The notes: generated by a model not told the origin, from the sequence alone. DNA of 64,000 nucleotides from Rhodococcus jostii NBRC 16295 (GCF_001894825.1 NZ_BCWY01000010.1:62001-126000), one strand, 5' to 3'; shown: positions 36,108 to 44,310, counted from the stretch's first letter. Numbers and translations: made by a program.

Positions 36108-36162
36108 CCAACGCTCTGGATCGAACGCAGATCCACGAGGCGTGAATTCACCAGTCGAGGAT
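36108..36162 (+). repeat. Dispersed repeat A, copy 2
   Basis: Matches 25346-25400 (CCAACGCTCTGGATCGAACG, then CAGATCC and ATTCACCAGT). It starts four bases after the kinase-like gene's stop codon. The GGATC/GATCC arms could act as a weak hairpin. Confidence 0.7.
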
Positions 36163-36239
36163 CGTCATCCGGCACGTTCTCGATGCTTCCGTGATGTCGC
36201 CGGTGACACCACGTACGCCGGCGCGGTCACACTGGTCGA

Positions 36240-36839
36240 ATGAGCATCACACGGTGTGTCGATCTGTCGGCTCCGCGCTGGCTCGAACAACGAGAGGAGG
36301 ACTGGCGGCGGCTGGCGGCCAGGGGGCCGGTCGCCTTCGACAAGTACGCGCGTCTACGGTTCATCCCCGACCCGAGCTATCCGGCGCAGAGGGAAGGCGA
36401 TGCCCAACGCGACCCGGAGGGGCTGTCCGACAACGAACAACTCGAAGTTGTCCTGGCCGAGCTCGCACGCTGCACCGGTACGCCTGATGATTGCTTCTTC
36501 TGCATCTGGGACGGATGGCCGAGCTTCACCTCCGACGATCCGACGCCGAAGGTTTCGATCCCGAACCGCGACTACTTCCTGTTCCACGGAACCCTTGGTG
36601 ACTTCGCCGATTGGGATGCCCAGATCAAGACACTGCTGGATGACCTGGGCGACATTGGTGGCGCACCTACTCCCGCGTTCGTGTGGCCGGCCGATCATGC
36701 ATGGTGCGTGACCTGCGACATCGATCCTCATTGCGCGTCGATCGGCGCCGGCCTGGACGCGATCGATCGGCTCGTGGCCGACCCGCGTGTCGACGTCGTC
36801 GTGGATGATCCAGCTAGGGAACCGCCGTACTACTCCTGA
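36240..36839 (+). CDS. Conserved-looking hypothetical protein
   Basis: A 199-residue soluble protein I cannot assign. It shows compact motifs that look conserved: FFCIWDGWPSF, NRDYFLFHGTL, and PAFVWPADHAWCVTCDIDPHCASIGAG, with several Cys and His that might bind metal. Codon usage fits the region. The ATG at 36240 follows GGTCGA rather than a clear ribosome site. It lies between repeat A and a deleted VOC pseudogene on the other strand. Confidence 0.7.
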   Translation: MSITRCVDLSAPRWLEQREEDWRRLAARGPVAFDKYARLRFIPDPSYPAQREGDAQRDPEGLSDNEQLEVVLAELARCTGTPDDCFFCIWDGWPSFTSDDPTPKVSIPNRDYFLFHGTLGDFADWDAQIKTLLDDLGDIGGAPTPAFVWPADHAWCVTCDIDPHCASIGAGLDAIDRLVADPRVDVVVDDPAREPPYYS

Positions 36840-37079
36840 GTGGAAGTCACTGTCGTGATACCTGTTCCGGTCGACGAGTCCCACGACAGATGTAGGCCGG
36901 CGGGGATGGAATTGGGAAGGACCGGCTGAGGATCCGCTCGCGGAACCACCTGTCCGCCGGCGCTGTCGGCCAGACCGTCTCGCTGGTGGTTCGGCATTCG
37001 GGACGCCCGCCGAGCGAAAACCGGCAATCGAAGACAGCCTCGGCAGCACCCGCATGAGCAGACGGGTCTTGCGGTTGAC

Positions 37080-37205
37080 GGTGGCGACAGCCGATCCGCT
37101 CGGCTGTCGCCACGATGATCCCTTCGGGTCCGACGAAGCTCGACAGCTCCGCACCGGCGCCGCCGTCCAGTGGCCGCAGCATGGCGATCTCGCCGCGGGA
37201 GTAGC
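37080..37205 (-). pseudogene. VOC/glyoxalase remnant with internal deletion
   Basis: The minus strand reads GEIAMLRPLDGGAGAELSSFVGPEGIIVATAERIG. These are two separated parts of a VOC protein like that at 40079 (CEIAMLRPPDGGSRLELATF and RGPEGIIVSLFEQIG) joined directly, with about 60 residues missing between. No start or N-terminal half is present. It is an internally deleted relative of the nearby intact gene. Confidence 0.75.
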
Positions 37206-37350
37206 GGATGCCGTGTCGGATCGCTGACAACCGCGTAGCGAAAAGTTCTCGGAAGAAATCCGGGAGGCGGTGTCGGATCGGGGCGGTGGTGTTCGTAGAA
37301 GGGGTGAGGCCGCCCACGAGGGGCGGCGCCAAGGCAGAGGAACCGCGATC

Positions 37351-37962
37351 ATGAAGCTGACGACCATGACTCAGGTCACCATCGATGGAGTGATGCAGGG
37401 AAACGGCGGCGCGTCGGATGAGGACCGCAGGAACGGATTCGAGCGCGGCGGATGGGCCCGGGGGGCGGGTGACGACGAGACCAGGACGTTCATCACGCAG
37501 ACCTACCAGCGCGCCGAGGCGTTCCTGTTCGGCCGGCGCACCTACGAGCTGTTCGCCGGCTCCTGGGGATCAATCGACCAGATGCGCGCACATCCCATCG
37601 GCGTGGCCTTGAACGAGGCCCCCAAGTACGTTGCCTCGACCACGCTCACCGCACCGCGATGGGAGGACACGACCGTTCTCCGCAGTGACCTCGCGGCGGC
37701 CATCAGCGAGCTGAAGGCCAAGCCCGGGGGCGAGCTGCAGGTGCACGGCAGTGGCACCCTGACCCGGTGGCTTCTGGAGCACGATCTGGTCGACGAGATG
37801 ACGCTGATCGTGATCCCGGTGATCCTCGGCCAGGGCGCGAGACTGTACCCGGAGACCGGCCCGGATCTTGCGCTCGACCCGGTCGAGTCGCGAGTTGACT
37901 CGAAGGGCGTAACGATCCAGGTCTACCGCCCGGCCGGGCGCCCGCGGTATGCAACGGCCTGA
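37351..37962 (+). CDS. RibD_C/dihydrofolate-reductase-fold family protein
   Basis: A 203-residue protein of the RibD C-terminal (DHFR-fold) family of probable NADPH-dependent reductases. It opens MKLTTMTQVTIDGVMQGNGGASDEDRRNGFERGGW, followed by FLFGRRTYELFAGSW, then the cofactor-side GGELQVHGSGTLTRWLLEHDLVDEMTLIVIPVILGQGARLYP. The ATG at 37351 has GAGGAACC upstream. It is 53 bases before the DGPF protein and ECF42 sigma factor genes and may belong to the same unit. Physiological substrate unknown. Four more relatives, one broken, occur between 46 and 56 kb. Confidence 0.85.
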   Translation: MKLTTMTQVTIDGVMQGNGGASDEDRRNGFERGGWARGAGDDETRTFITQTYQRAEAFLFGRRTYELFAGSWGSIDQMRAHPIGVALNEAPKYVASTTLTAPRWEDTTVLRSDLAAAISELKAKPGGELQVHGSGTLTRWLLEHDLVDEMTLIVIPVILGQGARLYPETGPDLALDPVESRVDSKGVTIQVYRPAGRPRYATA

Positions 37963-38015
37963 AGTTCCTGACCACCGAACCACGATGTCTTGACACCACA
38001 GGAGATGATCTTCAG

Positions 38016-38339
38016 ATGCAGTACCTGATTTCCGTGATCGACGACAAGAGCAATCCCGGCAGCACGGACAGGGAGCCTGCCATCAGCGCGTTCAACAAAC
38101 GACTGATCGCCGAGGGCTACTGGGTCTTCGCGGGCGGACTCGCGGACACCGACGCGGCCACGGTCATCGACAACCGAGGCGAGCAGGCGGTGTTCAGCGA
38201 CGGGCCTTTCGTGGAGTCGAAGGAGTACCTCGCCGGCGTCTGGGTGTGGGAGGCCCCCGATCTGGATGTGGCACTCGAGCTCGCCACCGAAGCGTCGAAG
38301 GTCTGCGATCGGAAGATCGAGGTGCGGCCGTTCCAGTGA
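38016..38339 (+). CDS. DGPF-type YCII protein linked to ECF42 sigma factor
   Basis: A 107-residue YCII protein carrying the DGPF signature in VFSDGPFVESKEYLAGVWVWE. DGPF proteins are the standard genomic partners of ECF42 sigma factors and are thought to be part of, or targets of, that regulatory unit. AGGAG lies nine to ten bases before the ATG at 38016. Its stop TGA overlaps the GTG start of the sigma factor gene, so both are translated together. Biochemical role unknown. Confidence 0.92.
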   Translation: MQYLISVIDDKSNPGSTDREPAISAFNKRLIAEGYWVFAGGLADTDAATVIDNRGEQAVFSDGPFVESKEYLAGVWVWEAPDLDVALELATEASKVCDRKIEVRPFQ

Positions 38340-39571
38340 GCGACGTCGAGGAGGCGATCACCCAGGCCCACCACGAGGAGTGGGCCCGGGTGGTCGCCGC
38401 CCTGACCAGGCGCTTCGGTAACCTCGACATCGCCGAGGAGGCAGCGGCCGAGGCGTTCACGACCGCCGTCGAGCGGTGGCCGGCCGACGGCGTACCGCCC
38501 AACCCCGGCGCCTGGCTGACCACCACCGCCAACCACAAGGCCATCGACCGGATCCGGCGCGAGAACAAGCGCGACGACAAGCACAAGGAGGCTCAGATGG
38601 TGTACGACGATGACCCGCCCGAGCCTCTCGGCGCCATCGACGACGACCGGCTCCGGTTGATCTTCACCTGCTGTCACCCGGCGCTGGCGATGGAGACCCG
38701 GATGGCGCTGACGCTGCGGATGGTCGGCGGTCTGACCATGCCCGAGATCGCCCGCGCCTTCCTGGTGGCCGAGAGCACCATGGGGCAGCGGATCACCCGC
38801 GCGAAGGCCAAGATCAAGGCGGCCCGCATCCCCTATCGCGTGCCGGCCGCCGCGGACCTCCCGGCACGCGTCTCCGGCGTCCTCGCCGTCCTCTTTCTCG
38901 TCTTCAACGAGGGCTACCTGGCCACCGGCCCCGACACCGATCCCCTACGCCACGACCTGACCGCCGAGGCGATCCGGCTCACCCGCCTGATCCGTGGCCT
39001 CCTGCCGGACGACGGTGAGGCGGCCGGGCTGCTGGCACTGATGCTCCTCACCGAGGCCCGCCGCCCCGCCCGGGTCTCGGCCAGCGGCGAACTGGTCCCC
39101 CTGGCCGAGCAGGACCGTGGCGCCTGGGACGCGACGCTGATCGCCGAGGGTCACCGGCTGGTGCGCGAGCGCCTCACCGCTGCCGCCGCCGGGGTGGCTC
39201 CGGGTCGCTACCAGATTCTCGCGGCGATCAACGCCGTGCACACCTCCGCCCGCGACGTGCGCGACACCGACTGGTCGCAGGTCCTCGCCCTCTACGACCA
39301 GCTCGTCCGCCTCGAGCCCTCGCCGATCATCGCCCTCAACCGGGCCATCGCCGTCGCGGAGCTCGACGGCCCGGAGGTGGCACTGGCGGCCGTCGACCGT
39401 CTCGAGCACAGGTTGGCCGGCTATCACGCCTACCACGCGACCCGCGCCGACCTGCTGCGCAGGCTGGGCCAGAGTCAGCAGTCGCGCGCGGCGTACGACA
39501 AAGCCATCGGGCTGGCGGGCAACACCGCCGAGACCGCCTACCTGACCCGCCGCCGCGACCAACTGCGGTAG
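38336..39571 (+). CDS. ECF42-type RNA polymerase sigma factor
   Basis: A 411-residue extracytoplasmic-function sigma factor with a long C-terminal extension. Region 2 is VVAALTRRFGNLDIAEEAAAEAFTTAVERWP...GAWLTTTANHKAIDRIRRE; region 4 is RMALTLRMVGGLTMPEIARAFLVAESTMGQRITRAKAKIKAA. The remaining 200 residues are the SnoaL-free, TPR-like extension (DUF6596) typical of ECF42. The GTG at 38336 overlaps the stop of the DGPF gene by four bases (GTGA). No anti-sigma factor is visible, as is usual for this group, where the C-terminal extension is thought to be needed for activity. Likely targets are DGPF genes. Confidence 0.94.
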   Translation: MSDVEEAITQAHHEEWARVVAALTRRFGNLDIAEEAAAEAFTTAVERWPADGVPPNPGAWLTTTANHKAIDRIRRENKRDDKHKEAQMVYDDDPPEPLGAIDDDRLRLIFTCCHPALAMETRMALTLRMVGGLTMPEIARAFLVAESTMGQRITRAKAKIKAARIPYRVPAAADLPARVSGVLAVLFLVFNEGYLATGPDTDPLRHDLTAEAIRLTRLIRGLLPDDGEAAGLLALMLLTEARRPARVSASGELVPLAEQDRGAWDATLIAEGHRLVRERLTAAAAGVAPGRYQILAAINAVHTSARDVRDTDWSQVLALYDQLVRLEPSPIIALNRAIAVAELDGPEVALAAVDRLEHRLAGYHAYHATRADLLRRLGQSQQSRAAYDKAIGLAGNTAETAYLTRRRDQLR

Positions 39572-39629
39572 CGCTCACGGATCGGCGAACGGGATACAGG
39601 CGTGAGCCTGGGTCTGGTGAACTACCGAA

Positions 39630-40172
39630 GTGACTGCACGTAGCCGTTCTGCCGATAGCTCGAGTTCGGTTTCGTCGTTGGCGATCTATGGCGCCTTCCT
39701 GGGAGTGCTCGCGTCGTTGGCGTGGAGGTGGATCGGGCCGCCGACATTCGGGCCGCCGGGCCCGGTACGTGCGATTGCCAGATTCTCGGCCGAGCCATCG
39801 TCCCCATCCTGGGTACCGACGTGGCCCTGGATGGCCGCCGCACTGATCGTGCTCGGGGCCGTAGTTCTCGCGGCTGTCGGGTACGGATTGACAGGTTCTC
39901 GATGGTCCTGGGTGCGTGATGGGCGTGGCAGCCGACGCCCGCTGATCACGCTCCTGATGGGGCTCGGATTCGGCGCAGGTGTTGTCGCCGCAGCTGTGCG
40001 GCAAGAACATGTCGAGATCCCAGCTCCGGCTCCGTCCCAGCATCGAATCGGCAAGACGACAATTGGAGGATGGATCCCATGGCACACGTCAAGCGTTTCG
40101 ACCACATCGGCATCACCGTCGCGGACCTCGACTCGGCAACTGCGTTCTTCGTCGGACTGGGTCTCGAGGTAG
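39630..40172 (+). CDS. Hypothetical three-helix membrane protein
   Basis: The frame from GTG at 39630 shows three clear hydrophobic helices: SLAIYGAFLGVLASLAW, WPWMAAALIVLGAVVLAAVG and PLITLLMGLGFGAGVVAAAV. After residue 130 the translation is merely the VOC gene read out of frame (from 40079), so the real C-terminus may have been lost or the frame overlaps the next gene. No family recognised. Confidence 0.5.
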   Translation: MTARSRSADSSSSVSSLAIYGAFLGVLASLAWRWIGPPTFGPPGPVRAIARFSAEPSSPSWVPTWPWMAAALIVLGAVVLAAVGYGLTGSRWSWVRDGRGSRRPLITLLMGLGFGAGVVAAAVRQEHVEIPAPAPSQHRIGKTTIGGWIPWHTSSVSTTSASPSRTSTRQLRSSSDWVSR

Positions 40173-40519
40173 AGGGCACCGGATCCGTGGAGGGTGAATT
40201 CGTGGAGACCGTCTGCGGCATCCCCGGCGCGCACTGTGAGATCGCAATGCTGCGGCCGCCCGACGGAGGGTCCCGGCTGGAGCTCGCGACCTTCGTCACG
40301 CCCGACCACGTGCCCGGATCGCCAATGGCGATGGCCAACGAGCTTGGGTTGCGCAACGTGTCCTTCGAGGTCGGCGACCTCCAGGCGGCCGTCGACGCGG
40401 TGGCTGCGGACGGGTACGGGCTCATCGGCGGCATCGGCGAGTACGAGAACAGCGTGCGGATGGCCTACGTGCGTGGGCCCGAAGGGATCATCGTGTCCCT
40501 GTTCGAGCAGATCGGCTGA
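40079..40519 (+). CDS. VOC (glyoxalase-like) family protein
   Basis: A 146-residue vicinal-oxygen-chelate protein. Two beta-alpha-beta-beta-beta halves are evident: RFDHIGITVADLDSATAFFVGLGLEVEG with the first metal His, AHCEIAMLRPPDGGSRLELATF, then the second half LRNVSFEVGDLQAAVDAVAADGYGLIGG and VRGPEGIIVSLFEQIG, where the Glu ligand position is in the last segment. Family members isomerise or cleave small substrates or bind drugs; the substrate is unknown. ATG at 40079 is preceded by GGAGGATGG. A deleted relative lies at 37080-37205. Confidence 0.88.
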   Translation: MAHVKRFDHIGITVADLDSATAFFVGLGLEVEGTGSVEGEFVETVCGIPGAHCEIAMLRPPDGGSRLELATFVTPDHVPGSPMAMANELGLRNVSFEVGDLQAAVDAVAADGYGLIGGIGEYENSVRMAYVRGPEGIIVSLFEQIG

Positions 40520-40653
40520 CGCGCGTGCGCGTTACCCACCTGTGTGAATCCGTCGCCATGGACGCGGCGGCAGCTCGACAACGTTGCTGATTGCCCGTCT
40601 GTAGCCGTCTCGTACGCCAATCGTCATCCGGTGCGGTTGTGCATCTGCTGGCC

Positions 40654-40693
40654 GCCGCTATCGAGGAGGGCCGGACCCGTCCTCGATAGCGGC
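40654..40693. terminator. Long hairpin between convergent genes
   Basis: GCCGCTATCGAGGAGGG and CCCGTCCTCGATAGCGGC pair as a stem of about 17 bases with one bulged or mismatched base and a five-base loop CCGGA. It lies between the VOC gene and the convergent hydrolase gene and could end transcription from both sides. It is much stronger than any other hairpin noticed here. Confidence 0.8.
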
Positions 40694-40742
40694 ATCCTGG
40701 CCGACAGCTCCTATCGTCTGCTGCCCGCCTGACGGGCCGGCC

Positions 40743-41474
40743 TCACTTCAGGTGCCGGGCGAAGAACCGGTTCCCCGCGTCCCCCTCGAACGGCGGGACG
40801 CCGGTGTGCCCACCCATATTGGCGTGCAGCGTCTTCTCCTTGGAGCCGAAGGCGTCGAACAGGTCGAGGGCCAGCTGCCGGTCGTTTCCTTCGTCGTCCC
40901 ACTGCAGCAGGACCTGCAGCGGAATGGTGACCTGCCGGGCCTCCTCGAACATGGTGCGGGGCACGAAACTCCCGGCGAACAGAAGGGCGGCCGAGATGCG
41001 CGGCTCGACCACTGCCAGCCGGGTACCGATGGCGATCACCCCTCCCGAGTACCCGACCGGGCCGCCGATCTCGGGCAGCGCAAGGAGGGCGTCCAGGGCG
41101 GCCCGCCATTCCGGGACCGCCTTGTCGACCAGCGGGAGGACGAGCCGGTCGACGATCTCGTCGTCGACCGGCTCACCGGCCTCCAGCGCCCGGCGCAGGT
41201 CGGCGCGGGCCTGCTCGGCGGCGGCGGAGCGGGGCCGGTCACCGCTCCCGGGGAGCTCGATGGTGGCCGCGGCGTATCCCTCCGCCGCGGCGTGCCGGGC
41301 CCGGGCCACCAGTCGCGGGTACATCATCTGCAGTCCGCCGGGGTGGCCGACCAGGATCAGCGGTGCCGGTGCGGATGCGGATCCGGGCGTCCACAGGATG
41401 CCAGGGATCTCGCCGAGGGTGAATTCGCGTTCGAGGACGCCGTCGTCGAGGCGCTGCTCGGAGGTGAATTGCAT
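40743..41474 (-). CDS. Alpha/beta hydrolase (dienelactone-hydrolase-like)
   Basis: A 243-residue alpha/beta hydrolase. PLILVGHPGGLQMM is the oxyanion-hole region, PVGYSGGVIAIGTRLA the nucleophile elbow (Ser in GYSGG), LLQWDDEGN the acid strand and NMGGHTGVPPFE the catalytic His region. The fold is like dienelactone hydrolases or small esterases. Substrate unknown. Convergent with the VOC gene across the hairpin and divergent from the plasmid-type gene block at 41.8 kb. Confidence 0.85.
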   Translation of the reverse strand: MQFTSEQRLDDGVLEREFTLGEIPGILWTPGSASAPAPLILVGHPGGLQMMYPRLVARARHAAAEGYAAATIELPGSGDRPRSAAAEQARADLRRALEAGEPVDDEIVDRLVLPLVDKAVPEWRAALDALLALPEIGGPVGYSGGVIAIGTRLAVVEPRISAALLFAGSFVPRTMFEEARQVTIPLQVLLQWDDEGNDRQLALDLFDAFGSKEKTLHANMGGHTGVPPFEGDAGNRFFARHLK

Positions 41475-41843
41475 GATCGTGCCTTTCGGGAGTGCTCGTG
41501 AACGGCGCTCCCGGACGACCTATCGCCCGACCGTGACCCCAGAGGGGAGCACCCATGTCGATACTGCGTTCACGGGTACCACCTCCTCGTTCTCTCGCAC
41601 GGCCTCCGGACAGTAGCAGTGGCCGCCGTGTTCGGCCAACAGGTTTTTGCGCGATGTTCCGGCCGGTCCGCCCCACCTACCCGACAGTGGCCGCGACGGC
41701 ACGATCCTGGACATCGAAGCACTCAGCAACACATGGAGAACGTCACGACCCGAGGGTCCACAAAATCGAGCGCACGATTCTCGATCATGCGCACGCGGCG
41801 TGTCGGGTAGGTCGTTCGACTTTCTGGTCCCAGAATTGCGGGC
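41475..41843. other. Intergenic stretch before the partition block
   Basis: This 369-base stretch divides the hydrolase gene from the ribbon-helix-helix-like gene. No gene supported; frames here are shadows. It must hold the hydrolase promoter and perhaps control elements of the partition block. No iteron array was seen. Confidence 0.4.
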
Positions 41844-42095
41844 ATGGTCGAGATCGTTGCTTCCAACCGCCGAGGGCGGCCCAGCAAGGGAACCCGTGCT
41901 GTAGTCAAGGCTCTGGTGCCACCAGAGCTCAAAGAAGCAGCCGCCAGCGCCGCGAAGGCGCATGGCATGACCGCAAACGACTACATCGCGGCGCTTATCG
42001 CGGCCGACACCGGCCTGACCGAGCTTATGGCATCGATTCACGAGAAACAGGCCGCCACACACCAATCCGCGGAACCCCGCAGATCAAGACCGTGA
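41844..42095 (+). CDS. Small DNA-binding-type protein (ribbon-helix-helix-like)
   Basis: An 83-residue basic protein: NRRGRPSKGTRAVVKALVPPELKEAAASAAKAHGMTANDYIAALIAADTGL. The layout, a short strand (AVVKALVP) followed by two helices, fits a ribbon-helix-helix repressor or plasmid accessory partition/replication factor. The AT-hook-like RGRPSKG at the N-terminus could add DNA contact. It lies 182 bases upstream of parA and may bind there. The ribosome site is weak. Confidence 0.65.
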   Translation: MVEIVASNRRGRPSKGTRAVVKALVPPELKEAAASAAKAHGMTANDYIAALIAADTGLTELMASIHEKQAATHQSAEPRRSRP

Positions 42096-42277
42096 CGGAT
42101 CACCGGCCCGGGCAGTGTGTGGCGACCTGTTGCTCGTCGCGAGAGTCACAGTAGATCGTCCTCCGATAGAGATGATCTCAGGACTCCGCCGGAACGAGAA
42201 ACTTCAACGCGACACCGAACGCCCCAACGGATCAGTACATTTCACGTCACGATATTTACACGAAGGGACAGGCCCAC

Positions 42278-43036
42278 ATGACCCGCACCATCGCAGTGGT
42301 CAACCATAAAGGCGGCTCCACCAAAACCACGAGCACGGTCAACCTCGCCCAAGCCCTCGTCGAAGCCGGCTACACCGTCCGCGTCGTCGACCTCGACCCA
42401 CAATGCAACGCCACCACCTGGCTCGGCGCCACGCCCGAAGCCGTCGACAACGACGTCCTGTCGGTACTCATGCTGGTGTCGAGCATCGAAGAAGCCACCA
42501 CCATCACCGCGTCGGGAATCCAGCTCGTCCCTGCCACCAAGGAACTCGATTCCGTCGGCCCCTACTTCCTCAAGAAGCCCGGTGCACACGGCATCCTGCG
42601 CAAAACCCTCGCCAGCGCCCCCGACGTCGACTTCAACCTCCTCGACTGTCCCGGAGACTTCGACCACCTGACCATCAGCGCACTCGTCGCCTGCACCGAA
42701 GTTCTCGCCGCTGTCATGACGGGAGCCATGGAACTCGAAGCGCTCATGCGGATCGAGAACTACATCACCCAGCAGGTCGAGCTGCTCAACCCCACTGCAC
42801 GGCTCAATCACATTCTGTGCGGCCGCGTCGAACTCGGCCAGGTCATCGACCAGCAGGTCCTCGCCGCGCTCCGCGAGACCTACCCCGACCAGACGATGCG
42901 CACCATCATCCCGAAGTCCGTCCGAGTCAGCGAAAGTTACAGCGCCGAAGAACCCGTCGTCAGGTGGGCACCGTCCTCCTCCGCAGCACGCGCCTACCGT
43001 GACGCCGCCCAAGAACTCGTCGAAAGGACCTCCTGA
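42278..43036 (+). CDS. parA: ParA-family partition ATPase
   Basis: A 252-residue Walker-type ATPase of the plasmid ParA kind. The deviant Walker A is NHKGGSTKTTSTVNLAQAL (KGGSTKTT replaces the common KGGVGKTT), Walker A' is VVDLDPQCNATTWLG, and Walker B is FNLLDCPGDFD. No N-terminal DNA-binding domain is present, as in small type Ib ParAs. The ATG at 42278 has GAAGGGACAGG before it. Its stop overlaps the start of the next gene (TGATG), so the partner is coupled. With its neighbours it is a partition cassette, which points to a plasmid or integrated plasmid segment. Confidence 0.92.
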   Translation: MTRTIAVVNHKGGSTKTTSTVNLAQALVEAGYTVRVVDLDPQCNATTWLGATPEAVDNDVLSVLMLVSSIEEATTITASGIQLVPATKELDSVGPYFLKKPGAHGILRKTLASAPDVDFNLLDCPGDFDHLTISALVACTEVLAAVMTGAMELEALMRIENYITQQVELLNPTARLNHILCGRVELGQVIDQQVLAALRETYPDQTMRTIIPKSVRVSESYSAEEPVVRWAPSSSAARAYRDAAQELVERTS

Positions 43037-43204
43037 TGACCGCGACACGTAAACCCGGACTCGCCAACAACCCCCTCGAACGCCGCCAGCCCCGCACAGG
43101 CGCCCACCAGGAGGGGACATACTCGAGAACTCGTCGCATGGACCTCCTGACGAGCGCGACACGTAAACCCGGACTCGCCAACAACCCCCTCGAACGCCGC
43201 AAGC
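43012..43204 (+). repeat. Tandem duplication of the parA/parB junction
   Basis: About 79 bases at 43012-43090 recur at 43126-43204 with an offset of 114 bases (38 codons). Shared parts include AGAACTCGTCG, GGACCTCCTGA and the coding stretch for ATRKPGLANNPLERR. The copy carries the parA end and the partner start, so the junction itself was duplicated in frame. Confidence 0.85.
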
Positions 43205-43551
43205 CGCGACTGCCGAACCTCGTCGAACAGGGCGTGGACATCGCACAAGAAGCAGCTACCATCGCGGAATCCCAACCGGGGCCGGTGGCCCTCGGCGAGG
43301 AAAGGAAGACCACCAAACGGGTCCCCGCAGACAAGAAGCAGGAATCCGTCTACATCAACCGCGCCAAGGTCGAAAATGGCAAGAATGCCGTCGCCGCCAT
43401 CAGCCACATCGCCGGCGCCCCCAACAGTTGGTCCAATCTCGTCGACGAAGCCCTCGCCCACTACCTCGCCGTTCTCGAACGCAAATACAACAATGGCGAA
43501 CCCTTCCCGCAGCGCAACGTCGAACTCGTCCGGAGACCACGCATCAACTAG
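43036..43551 (+). CDS. ParB-like partner protein with internal duplication
   Basis: A 171-residue protein translated directly after ParA (overlapping TGATG). The N-terminus contains ATRKPGLANNPLERRQPR twice, 38 residues apart. The second half, VPADKKQESVYINRAKVENGKNAVAAISHIAGAPNSWSNLVDEALAHYLAVLERKYN, looks like a small ribbon-helix-helix-type centromere-binding protein as found with actinobacterial type Ib ParAs. It is not a large HTH ParB. The same frame continues past the TAG stop into the next, startless frame. Function is inferred from position. Confidence 0.7.
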   Translation: MTATRKPGLANNPLERRQPRTGAHQEGTYSRTRRMDLLTSATRKPGLANNPLERRKPRLPNLVEQGVDIAQEAATIAESQPGPVALGEERKTTKRVPADKKQESVYINRAKVENGKNAVAAISHIAGAPNSWSNLVDEALAHYLAVLERKYNNGEPFPQRNVELVRRPRIN

Positions 43552-43557
43552 CTCGCC

Positions 43558-43902
43558 CAGGAGGAGCCCACCACACCAGAACCCGGCAGCGTCTCCGAAC
43601 ACCTCGTCGACCAAGCCGCCGACGCAGCCCACCGGCAACAGCAGCTGCGCGCCTGGGAAAGCAACGTCGCAACAGCCCGCGCATGTCGGCGCAACGGCGA
43701 AGATCCTCCAGCCTCGTCAGTCGGCGAACTCCTCACCCTCGCCCTCATCAACAACGACGACGAAATCTTCCGCAAGCGCGACTCCACACCCGAAGACGCA
43801 CTCGAACGCATCCGTGAACCGGCCACTGTCAGCCCCTCTTTCACCACATCAGGCCACGCGGCGACGGCGGCCACAGTTCCGTGGTCCCATGGGGTCCCAT
43901 AG
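43558..43902 (+). pseudogene. Third gene of the partition block, apparent loss of start codon
   Basis: After the ParB-like stop the same frame stays open to TAG at 43900. It reads TPEPGSVSEHLVDQAADAAHRQQQ and later SVGELLTLALINNDDEIFRKRDSTPEDALERI, which has normal protein composition. A strong CAGGAGGAG ribosome site stands at 43559-43567, but eight bases on, where a start is expected, the codon is ACA. Either the start was mutated, or the TAG before it is a new stop that split a longer ParB-like protein. No family recognised. Confidence 0.6.
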
Positions 43903-44166
43903 AACCGCTGAGCTCCCGGGACTACCTGGTACTTCCATGGTCATCAACGGAGAAGTAGTGAATCTGTGGCGCGCAAGGTCGTGGTGGAGCCGGTCGACGA
44001 CATCGACGGAACCGTGTTCGGTAAAGCCGTGGTCCAGGTCGTCACATTCACACCGGCCACTCTCTGGGGCCCGAGACCAATTTGCTGTCTCGAACAAGTC
44101 CATAATGTCCTGCTCGAGAATGTTCCGATTCTGAGGTAGGAACGCCACAGCGAATACTCCGGGGAG

Positions 44167-44310
44167 GGCACGGCCAGGGAGGTCAAGGCGTACCTCGACG
44201 AGTTCGCCGAACGCGCGCAGGCCGACGAGCTGAGCATCGCCTCGTAGGCCGAGAACACCGAATCCTGGCTGAAGTCCTACGACCTGCTCGCCGACGTGTG
44301 CACTCCGCGC
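44167..44310 (+). pseudogene. Luciferase-like (LLM) flavin oxidoreductase C-terminal remnant
   Basis: The frame reads GTAREVKAYLDEFAERAQADELSIAS, then TAG at 44245-44247, then AENTESWLKSYDLLADV. This is the end of an LLM-class flavin-dependent oxidoreductase, where EVRAYLDEFA..A.ADEL is typical. The N-terminal 300 residues are absent and a stop interrupts the rest. Confidence 0.7.

Noticed and set aside
39630-40172. C-terminal 50 residues of the three-helix protein as a real domain
   Set aside because: That part is the VOC gene read out of frame; it was not used for any functional call.
43376-44134. Plus-strand frame of 252 codons
   Set aside because: Serine/proline/threonine-rich shadow of the ParB-like gene and its successor.
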